In this document: piece by piece, positions 1 through 5,223 of the stretch
Position numbering within the stretch: the first letter of the stretch is position 1
Layout of the letters: each line of letters starts with the position of its first letter
Assembly (NCBI GenBank): GCA_035293805.1
Contig: DATGMD010000011.1
Location: 1 to 5,415, forward strand
Direction of reading: 5' to 3'
Origin: JAJPHF01 sp035293805
GTDB taxonomy: Bacteria; Chloroflexota; UBA6077; JAJPHF01
DNA: 5,415 nt
Translations under genes and position numbers: made by a program
The notes under the pieces: generated by a model
What the model was told of the DNA's origin: nothing
What the model saw: the letters and a program-made list of their open reading frames with translations, nothing else
Database searches by the model: none

Positions 1-29
1 GCTCGCTGGCGCTGCGCGAATTCGCGCTG
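1..29. repeat. Left copy of 29-bp terminal direct repeat
   Basis: Bases 1-29 are identical to 5387-5415, as read directly. Exact identity at both ends is the signature of a circular contig, or of an assembly loop through a repeat. Removing one copy leaves 5386 bp. The repeat lies inside the Pnkp-like reading frame and preserves its phase. Confidence 0.95.
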
Positions 30-140
30 GGCGTGGAGGGCCTGGAGCGCTTCGTGCGCCGCGAGCCGCTGAGGCGGGTCCACGAGTGCGTCTTCGGCGT
101 CCTGGCCCTGGAGAGCGAGCCGGTCGACCCACGGTTATAG
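1..140 (+). CDS. pnkp: C-terminal end of a polynucleotide kinase-phosphatase (Pnkp)-like protein, 5' part outside the window start
   Basis: The reading frame enters at base 3 and gives 45 residues before TAG at 138-140. The peptide starts SLALREFALGVEGLERF, continues with RREPLRRVHECVFGVLALE and ends in VDPRL. I recognise this as the extreme C-terminus of bacterial Pnkp, the RNA-repair enzyme with an N-terminal kinase, central metallophosphoesterase and C-terminal adenylyltransferase (ligase-like) domain, often paired with the Hen1 RNA methyltransferase. Only the tail is present: no P-loop, phosphatase metal ligands or ligase lysine are encoded here. The frame matches that of the fragment at 5224-5415 through the shared 29-base terminal sequence, so the two pieces probably form one continuous ~100-codon fragment if the molecule is circular. 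If the window is instead linear, this could be the end of an intact upstream pnkp. The family call is from memory of its conserved C-terminus, without a database search. Confidence 0.7.
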   Translation, partial: SLALREFALGVEGLERFVRREPLRRVHECVFGVLALESEPVDPRL

Positions 141-168
141 GGTAGGCGCCGCTACCTTGTGCAACAAG
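141..168 (+). terminator. Two back-to-back small hairpins directly after the Pnkp-like stop codon; possible terminator
   Basis: GGTAG (141-145) can pair with CTACC (152-156) around a six-base GCGCCG loop. CTTGT (156-160) can pair with ACAAG (164-168) around a three-base loop; the two stems share base 156, so they may compete rather than stack. The first stem starts one base after TAG. There is no T-run, so this is not a classical intrinsic terminator; it could be a weak 3'-end structure. In a circular reading it would be the only hairpin after the hydrolase-methyltransferase-Pnkp fragment transcript. Confidence 0.3.
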
Positions 169-182
169 ACCTCGCACTGTGT

Positions 183-251
183 GTCAAGCGCATACGCCCG
201 CACGCTGTCGGGGTCAAGTGCGCACCTGTGGAGAGTCGACCCCTTGCACTT
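183..251. repeat. Short direct and inverted motif copies upstream of the LuxR-family gene
   Basis: GTCAAG occurs at 183-188 and 213-218, exactly 30 bp apart, each soon followed by CGCA. GGGGTC (210-215) has its complement GACCCC at 238-243, and AAGTGC (216-221) has its complement GCACTT at 246-251. These motifs lie in the untranslated region before the chosen start at 299, where binding sites for a regulator would sit. They are short and could be chance in G+C-rich DNA. I see no convincing -35/-10 pair in 141-298. Confidence 0.2.
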
Positions 252-278
252 CAGCGCGCATGGATGTACGCTGCGACC

Positions 279-283
279 GGAGG
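279..283 (+). promoter_or_regulatory. Shine-Dalgarno-like GGAGG supporting the ATG at 299
   Basis: GGAGG lies 15 bases before ATG 299, which is longer than ideal. The in-frame GTG at 179 and ATG at 260 have no comparable purine-rich site at a useful distance, so 299 is the best-supported start. GACC (275-278) and GGTC (282-285) flank the site and could form a small stem covering part of it. Confidence 0.45.
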
Positions 284-298
284 TCCGACGTACGCCCG

Positions 299-3200
299 AT
301 GGACGGTCCACATTCGCCCTCCTCCCCAACGGGATTGAGGACGCCGCCGCTGACTCCAGCGTCGCGCCCCGCGCCGGTGCTCGTCGGCCGCGATCGCGAG
401 ATGGCCCTGCTACGCGCGGCCCTCGACGACGCGCTCGGGGGACACGGCCGGCTCACGCTGATCTCGGGAGAGCCCGGCATCGGCAAGAGCACGCTGGCCG
501 AGGCGCTGAGTGCGGAGGCACGTGCGCGCGGTGCCCGCGTGTCGTGGGCGCGTGCGCCGGACACGGCCGGCGCGCCGCCCTATTGGCTGTGGACCCAGAC
601 CTTGCGGAATCAGCCGGCAAGGGCTGATCCGTCCATGTTGGGGCGCATACCCGAGTCGGGAGCCCCGGAGCTGGCGCGGCTCCTGCCGGAACTGGCGGCC
701 TTCCTGGGTGATCCGCCGCCCACCGCCGCCGCTGAGAGCGAGGTCGCACGTTTCCGTCTGTGTGACGAGATCGCGTCGTTTCTGCTGGGGTGTGCCGCCG
801 ATCGCGGCCAGGTCGTGATCCTGGACGATCTGCACGCGGCTGATCCCGCCTCGCTCGAGGTGCTCGTCCACCTGGCGAGCAGACTCGGTGCGGGCGCCCT
901 GCTGATCATTGGGACGCACCGCACGTCGGACGAGGACATGACGCCGGCCCTGCACGGGACCCTGGCGGCGGTTGCCCGCGAAAAGGACACGCTGCACATC
1001 GAGCTCGCGGGGCTGGATGCCGCCGCCGTCCATGCGCAACTAACGCAGGTGACGGGACGCCAGGTGAGTGCCGATCTCTCCGAGCGGGTGCGCGCCAGGA
1101 CGGCCGGAAACCCGTTCTTCGTCGGCGAGGTGGGCCGGCTGCTTCTGCACGACGCTGAGAGCGGTGCCGCGGGCGCCGGTCTCGCCGCGGCGGTGCCGCT
1201 GCGGGTCCGCGACGTCACCACCTGGCGGCTGAGCCGATTGCCGGCGGACACGCGTAACGTCCTCGACGTGGCTGCGTTGATCGGAGCAGACGTTCCCATC
1301 GACGTACTGGCCGCCGCGTGCGACCAACCGGTGGCCGCGGTCCTTGATGCCCTCCAGCCGGCATTCCGCGCGGGGGTGCTGCAGCGGGGCCGCTCCGCGG
1401 CACACGTGCAGTTCGCGCACGGGCTCGTGGTGGAGACCATCGCCGAGGCCATGCCGGTTGGACGCGCGGCACAGTTGCACGAGCAGATCGCCATTGCGAT
1501 CGAGACGAGCCGTGCCACGACTCTCGACAACTGGCTGGCCGCGCTGGCGTTGCACTGGTCCGCGGCGGTGCCGAGCGAGGGCGCCGCGCGCCGCACGGTT
1601 GCGGTGGCGCGGCGCGCAGCCGAGCAAGCGGAACGGCGCCTGGCCCACGGCGATGCACTGCCGCTATGGCGCACCGCGCTCGATGCCGCTGAGCGGGCCC
1701 GAGTCCCTGCCGGCGAGCGCGCGGAGTTGCTGCTCGGGCTGGCCCGCGCGCTGTTCCTGGCCGGGGACGTGGCCGGCAGCGTAGATGCGTGCCTGGCGGC
1801 CGCGCGGGCCGCCGAAGCCGCGGAGCGGCCCGATCTGTACGCCGCCGCCGCCCTCGTGGTCGAGGGGATCGGTGAGATCCGATGGGCGAAGACATTGATC
1901 ACGCTGGCGGAAGGCGCGCTGGCCAGGCTGAATGACGACGACCGCGCGACTCAAGCGCGGCTCCACGCGCAGATCGGCCAGTTGCTCGATCTCACCGAAA
2001 TGCCCGATCGGATGCAGCGCGCGGAAGCCGAAACCGCGCGCGCGGTGGCGCTGGCCGAGCAGAGCGGCGATCGCCACGCGCTGCAAGCCGCCCTCCAGGC
2101 CCAGCAGAAAGTGCTGAGCGGCCCCGAGGGGGTCGACCGACGTCTGGCCATCGCTACACGCATGATCGAGATCGGAGCGGAGAGTGGCGACCCGTGGCCG
2201 GCGCTATGGGGTCGATCGTGGGCAGTGGACGCCTTGATGCAACTCGGCCGCCTCACCGAGGCCGAGGCGCAGCTAGATGATCTGGAGCCGGTGGTCGCTC
2301 GTCTGCGCTGGCCGGTAGCCCGCTGGCATCTGCTGCGCTCGCGCGCCGCGATTTTGCAGGCCCGCGCCCGGTTCGCCGAGGCGCTGCAGACGGCAGATGA
2401 GGCGCTGGCCGTGCTGTCGGGCACCGGGCTGGCGCGCGCCGTCGGGACCCACGCCTCCTTCGTGGAAAGCCAGTCCGATCTGGTCGGCGCCGTGCCCGGC
2501 TGGCAGGAGCGCCGCCGCTACATGCTGGACTGGTTCGCGCGGGAACCGTCCTACGCCATGCGGCCGCTGGCCAGCCTGCTGCGCGAGGGCGAGCGCGAGG
2601 CGGCCCGTGCACTCTACGCGCGGCTTGCCCCGCCCGACCGCTGGGAGCCCCCGCGCTACATGCTCTCGATGCACCTCAGAACGCGCCTGCAGGCTGCCAT
2701 CGCGCTCGGCCTGCGCAGCGAGGTGGCACACCTGCTGGCGCGCTTCCAACCCCTGGCGCACTGGCACGTGGTCCCCGGGGCGGGGTTGGTCGTGACCTTT
2801 GGCTCCGGGTTCCTCTACACCGGCCAGGCGGCGGCCTTTCTGGGCGATCTCGACTCCGCGGTCGCACAGCTCGAGAGAGCGATCGACGACAACGAGCGCT
2901 GTGGCGTCGTCGCCCAGGCGATCGTGGCCCGCCAGGAGCTGGCCGAGGTGCTCGCGCGCCGTGCCAGCGGCGGCGACCTCGACCGTGCCCGGCGCCTCGC
3001 CTCCGCGGTGCTGCACGACTCCGAGCGCTACGGGATGCGACCCGCCGCACAGCGCGCCGGGACGCTCCTGCGCGAGCTGCCGCGCCGCCGCATCAGAACC
3101 GCACGCCTGACGCCACGGGAGCTTGAAGTTGCCCGGCTCGTCGCCGCCGGGTTGACCAACCGCCAGGTGGCTGTGCGGCTCGGCATTGCAGAGCGCACCG

Positions 3201-3310
3201 CCGAGACGCACGTCGACCACATCCTCACCAAGCTCGACTTCGCCAGCCGGGCGCAGATCGCGGCCTGGGTGGCCGCAGAGGCTGCGGCCGAGGGCGATCA
3301 GCACTCCTGA
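299..3310 (+). CDS. Large ATP-binding LuxR-family (LAL) transcriptional regulator
   Basis: A 1003-residue cytoplasmic regulator in the MalT-like LAL size range. Residues 1-25 form a Pro/Ser/Thr-rich tail. The STAND/AAA ATPase domain starts at about residue 26 (PVLVGRDREMALL). It has Walker A GEPGIGKST at 57-65, Walker B VVILDDLHAAD at 172-182, a sensor-like LLIIGTHR at 201-208 and the GNPFFV motif at 270-275. A winged-helix-like segment follows (about 311-380, ending QFAHGLVVET). Residues ~430-930 are Ala/Leu/Arg-rich helices resembling TPR repeats, the probable signal- or partner-binding region. The LuxR helix-turn-helix occupies ~937-991 (LTPRELEVARLVAAGLTNRQ, then ERTAETHVDHIL). Members couple ATP binding and ligand sensing to DNA binding. 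GTG 179 and ATG 260 are alternative starts, but neither has a good ribosome site and the conserved part begins after 299. All key ATPase and DNA-binding motifs look intact. The hydrolase and methyltransferase genes downstream are plausible targets by position only. Confidence 0.9.
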   Translation: MDGPHSPSSPTGLRTPPLTPASRPAPVLVGRDREMALLRAALDDALGGHGRLTLISGEPGIGKSTLAEALSAEARARGARVSWARAPDTAGAPPYWLWTQTLRNQPARADPSMLGRIPESGAPELARLLPELAAFLGDPPPTAAAESEVARFRLCDEIASFLLGCAADRGQVVILDDLHAADPASLEVLVHLASRLGAGALLIIGTHRTSDEDMTPALHGTLAAVAREKDTLHIELAGLDAAAVHAQLTQVTGRQVSADLSERVRARTAGNPFFVGEVGRLLLHDAESGAAGAGLAAAVPLRVRDVTTWRLSRLPADTRNVLDVAALIGADVPIDVLAAACDQPVAAVLDALQPAFRAGVLQRGRSAAHVQFAHGLVVETIAEAMPVGRAAQLHEQIAIAIETSRATTLDNWLAALALHWSAAVPSEGAARRTVAVARRAAEQAERRLAHGDALPLWRTALDAAERARVPAGERAELLLGLARALFLAGDVAGSVDACLAAARAAEAAERPDLYAAAALVVEGIGEIRWAKTLITLAEGALARLNDDDRATQARLHAQIGQLLDLTEMPDRMQRAEAETARAVALAEQSGDRHALQAALQAQQKVLSGPEGVDRRLAIATRMIEIGAESGDPWPALWGRSWAVDALMQLGRLTEAEAQLDDLEPVVARLRWPVARWHLLRSRAAILQARARFAEALQTADEALAVLSGTGLARAVGTHASFVESQSDLVGAVPGWQERRRYMLDWFAREPSYAMRPLASLLREGEREAARALYARLAPPDRWEPPRYMLSMHLRTRLQAAIALGLRSEVAHLLARFQPLAHWHVVPGAGLVVTFGSGFLYTGQAAAFLGDLDSAVAQLERAIDDNERCGVVAQAIVARQELAEVLARRASGGDLDRARRLASAVLHDSERYGMRPAAQRAGTLLRELPRRRIRTARLTPRELEVARLVAAGLTNRQVAVRLGIAERTAETHVDHILTKLDFASRAQIAAWVAAEAAAEGDQHS

Positions 3311-3327
3311 GCGCCATCGCCTCCCTT

Positions 3328-3363
3328 GGGCGCGAACCGCGCGACGCGCACCCCTGCGCGCCC
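3328..3363 (+). terminator. G+C-rich inverted repeat after the regulator gene; weak terminator candidate
   Basis: GGGCGCG (3328-3334) is complementary to CGCGCCC (3357-3363), separated by 22 bases that themselves contain short GC complementarity. It begins 18 bases after the TGA of the LuxR-family gene. There is no T-run after it, and such complements are common in DNA this rich in G+C, so the assignment is tentative. Confidence 0.2.
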
Positions 3364-3364
3364 C

Positions 3365-3402
3365 ACGTACCGCCCGAGTGCCCTACGTACCGTCGCGTAC
3401 GG
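3365..3402. promoter_or_regulatory. Phased CGTAC repeats in the hydrolase upstream region
   Basis: ACGTACCG occurs at 3365-3372 and again at 3385-3392, exactly 20 bp apart, and a third CGTAC starts at 3396 (as CGTACGG), 10 bp after the second. The spacings of about two and one helical turns would put the motifs on one DNA face, as in some operators. A related string, TACGCCCG, occurs at 193-200 and 291-298 before the regulator gene, and TACCGCCCG at 3368-3376. Function is inferred only from spacing and location. Confidence 0.25.
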
Positions 3403-3462
3403 GTTTCTCCGGATGTATCCGCGCGCCGCCACGCCGATGATGGGAGTGGCGCACGACGGTGA

Positions 3463-3489
3463 CCGTTTCCAAACGGCCGGTGCCACCGG
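3463..3489. promoter_or_regulatory. Two abutting dyads, candidate operator upstream of the hydrolase
   Basis: CCGTTT-CC-AAACGG (3463-3476) is a dyad with six-base arms. It is followed without a gap by CCGGTG-C-CACCGG (3477-3489), a second dyad with six-base arms. Both begin CCG and end CGG. They end 21 bases before the ATG at 3511, so binding of a dimeric regulator could block transcription or sit in the leader. In RNA they could form two small hairpins (loops TCCA and GCC). The symmetry is seen directly; which protein binds, if any, is unknown, though the upstream LuxR-family regulator is an obvious candidate. Confidence 0.45.
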
Positions 3490-3499
3490 AGGTCCCCTC

Positions 3500-3505
3500 A
3501 GGAGG
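3500..3505 (+). promoter_or_regulatory. Shine-Dalgarno AGGAGG of the hydrolase
   Basis: A full AGGAGG with a five-base spacer to ATG 3511 fixes the start. CCTC at 3496-3499 can pair with GAGG at 3489-3492 around a three-base loop, placing a small hairpin directly before the ribosome site. Confidence 0.85.
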
Positions 3506-3510
3506 TTGAC

Positions 3511-4272
3511 ATGCATCTGGCCTACGATGACGCCGGTACGGGCGAGCCTGCCGTGGTGCTCGTCCACGGGTGGGGCTTCGGCAACCCCTCGGCCTTGGTC
3601 CCGCAGTTTGAGCATCTGGCTCCGCACCGCCGGGTGCTCAAGCTGGACCTTCCTGGTCACGGCCGGAGCGACCGACCACCTCCCGGATTCGGCTTCGAGG
3701 ACTGCGCCGCGGCCATTGTCGCCGCGCTGGACGCGGCTGGCGTTGATCAAGCCATCGTGTGTGGCCATAGCTTCGGTGGTCGACTGGCGGTAGAAGTTGC
3801 AGCCGCCTATCCACCCCGCATCGCCGGTATCGCGCTGTTAGACCCGGTCATCCTGTTCCCCGAGCCGGTGCGGCAGCAAGCGGTGACCGGGCTGGTGCCT
3901 GCCCTGGCGACGGAGAACTGGCTGATGGCGCTTGAGCGGTACTTCTCACGTCTCTTCAGCCCGTACGACCCGCCCGAGTTGAAGTCTCAAGTGTTGAGGG
4001 AATTGGGACAGGTTGTACCGGACCTCGCTGCTCCGATCATGCAGGAGGGCATGGCAACCGATGGATCGGAATCCCTGGCGCGGGTGCGCTGCCCACTCCT
4101 GCTGGTGAGCGCCGCCCCGTCACCGGTGGACATCGAACGCCTGCGGAGCCTGCAGCCGGAGGCATTGATAGGCAGGGTCGTTGGCTCGGGGCATTGGCTG
4201 ACGTTGGCGGTGCCTGACCAGGTGAATGCCATGCTGGATCGATACTTGGAGCTCGCAACATCCCGCGGATGA
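3511..4272 (+). CDS. Alpha/beta-hydrolase fold protein
   Basis: A 253-residue protein of usual length for single-domain alpha/beta hydrolases, with no signal peptide or membrane segment, so cytoplasmic. Motifs in order are the oxyanion-region VLVHGWG (17-23), LPGHGRSDRP (47-56), the nucleophile elbow GHSFGG with Ser87 (85-90), LLDPV with Asp111 after the next strand, a helical cap around 120-185, and the late GSGHW carrying catalytic His228. The acid is less clear: the usual Asp after strand 7 is not in a standard GxxD context, and Asp207 in PSPVD is the nearest candidate. Such enzymes cleave esters, lactones, epoxides or C-C bonds, and the substrate cannot be read from sequence. The gene lies 200 bp after the regulator and 120 bp before the methyltransferase, all on one strand, and has the same ribosome-site geometry as the methyltransferase. 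This suggests coordinated expression. Confidence 0.92.
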   Translation: MHLAYDDAGTGEPAVVLVHGWGFGNPSALVPQFEHLAPHRRVLKLDLPGHGRSDRPPPGFGFEDCAAAIVAALDAAGVDQAIVCGHSFGGRLAVEVAAAYPPRIAGIALLDPVILFPEPVRQQAVTGLVPALATENWLMALERYFSRLFSPYDPPELKSQVLRELGQVVPDLAAPIMQEGMATDGSESLARVRCPLLLVSAAPSPVDIERLRSLQPEALIGRVVGSGHWLTLAVPDQVNAMLDRYLELATSRG

Positions 4273-4392
4273 TCTGAGCCCGCATGCGCGCGATGGAGCC
4301 AGCAATCATGATGAAAACGCGGCCACAGGCTGCTCGACCGCTTCCTTGCCAGCGCCGTACCAGGAGAGGTCAGGAACGATTAGGAGGAACCC
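4273..4392 (+). other. Hydrolase-methyltransferase intergenic spacer
   Basis: The 120-bp gap contains two eight-base palindromes, CGCATGCG (4281-4288) and ATCATGAT (4305-4312), both of chance-level length, and a purine-rich stretch leading into the methyltransferase ribosome site. I see no strong promoter or terminator, which is compatible with the two genes sharing a transcript. Confidence 0.4.
4382..4387 (+). promoter_or_regulatory. Shine-Dalgarno AGGAGG of the methyltransferase
   Basis: A full AGGAGG with a five-base spacer to ATG 4393, the same geometry as at the hydrolase gene. It supports 4393 over the second in-frame ATG two codons later (4399). Confidence 0.85.
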
Positions 4393-5220
4393 ATGGCTAT
4401 GGCTGCGAAGAACAACCAATCGCGCATCGCCGCGGCATTCGATCGCTCCCACGGAGGGCGGATGCGAAGTGCTACAGTGGACCGAATCTATCGGGCCGCC
4501 TTCGGCGATGACTACCCTGAGACCGCTCAGCCGAACGCCTTCTACTCGCGCACCACCCTGGAGCGCCTGGCGCGGGCGTTGCACGTTGGACCCGGACAAA
4601 CGGTGGTAGACCTTGGCTGCGGTCATGGTGGCCCCGCCCTGTGGGTCGCCCGGCAGACTGGGGCCACCATGATTGGGATCGACCTCTCCCCCGTGGGGAT
4701 CGACCTGGCGCGACGCCGTGCGGCGGAGATAGGCTTGAGCGATCAGGCGCGCTTTGAGGGCGGCGACGTGACCGAGACCGGTCTACCGGACGCGTCCTGC
4801 GATGCGGCGATGAGCCTGGACGTGCTCTGGGCCCTGCCCGACAAGGCGGCCGCGCTCCGCGAAGTGGCGCGCATCCTCCGTCCAGGCGGGCGCTTCGCCT
4901 TCACGACCTGGGAGCAAATCGAGCCCGCAGCCCTGCGGCCACACCCTCTCCTGAAGTCCTCGGACAACGCCGCCTACCATCCGCTCGAACATCACCGCCT
5001 CCTCGAGGAAGCCGGCCTGGTGGTCGAAACGTGCGAGGAGCCGTCGGATTGGCGACGCCAGCAGCAGGCCCTGGCGGAGGGCATCGTTGCCAATGAAGCT
5101 GAGGTGACCCAGGACATGGGCGCCCACTATCCGGCTATGGCCCGGAGTTTTCTGGCCAACTTGCCGGCGGTGCGCTACCTATTCATTGTCGCTCAACGTC
5201 CGCTCGGCGGCTTCCAGTAG
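4393..5220 (+). CDS. Class I SAM-dependent methyltransferase, small-molecule type
   Basis: A 275-residue cytoplasmic protein with a Rossmann-like methyltransferase core. Motif I is VVDLGCGHGG (71-80), the acidic post-I strand is GIDLS (95-99), a motif II-like strand is DAAMSLDVLW (137-146) and motif III is LRPGGRFAFTTWE (162-174). An N-terminal helical extension (~1-65, with NAFYSRTTLERLARAL) resembles the substrate cap of UbiE- or glycine/sarcosine-methyltransferase-like enzymes acting on small molecules. The substrate is unknown. It lies 120 bp after the hydrolase with the same ribosome-site spacing, so a two-gene metabolic unit is likely. The stop codon TAG (5218-5220) is followed at once, in the same frame, by the Pnkp-like fragment, so there is no normal 3' intergenic region. 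The C-terminus (VRYLFIVAQRPLGGFQ) looks like a natural ending, but a rearrangement at or very close to the stop codon could have altered the last residues. Confidence 0.92.
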   Translation: MAMAAKNNQSRIAAAFDRSHGGRMRSATVDRIYRAAFGDDYPETAQPNAFYSRTTLERLARALHVGPGQTVVDLGCGHGGPALWVARQTGATMIGIDLSPVGIDLARRRAAEIGLSDQARFEGGDVTETGLPDASCDAAMSLDVLWALPDKAAALREVARILRPGGRFAFTTWEQIEPAALRPHPLLKSSDNAAYHPLEHHRLLEEAGLVVETCEEPSDWRRQQQALAEGIVANEAEVTQDMGAHYPAMARSFLANLPAVRYLFIVAQRPLGGFQ

Positions 5221-5223
5221 GAC

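Noticed and set aside
244..272. TTGCAC with TACGCT 17 bases later as a sigma-70-like promoter.
   Set aside because: Only half of the consensus positions match in each box, and the predicted transcript start would fall on the GGAGG ribosome site.
179..298. Longer regulator product starting at GTG 179 or ATG 260.
   Set aside because: No Shine-Dalgarno at a useful distance, and the extra residues (Cys/Arg/Thr-rich) look like translated non-coding sequence.
610..1902. Long minus-strand open frame (430 codons) opposite the regulator gene.
   Set aside because: It is antisense to an intact gene with clear motifs, its peptide is low-complexity Ala/Arg/Ser-rich, and such shadows are usual in G+C-rich DNA.
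2273..3304. Minus-strand open frame of 343 codons opposite the regulator C-terminal half.
   Set aside because: It lies entirely within the regulator, including the LuxR helix-turn-helix coding part, with no recognisable domain and no ribosome site seen.
3506..3511. TTGACA as a -35 box.
   Set aside because: It overlaps the hydrolase start codon directly after its Shine-Dalgarno, so it is not placed to drive this gene, and no -10 is seen downstream.
4393..5220. The methyltransferase next to a Pnkp-like fragment could be Hen1, the usual RNA-repair partner of Pnkp.
   Set aside because: It is a 275-residue small-molecule-type enzyme. The PLEHH string (197-201) lies after motif III in the common substrate helix, not in the Hen1 metal-binding ExxEH context, and no Hen1 N-terminal domain is present.
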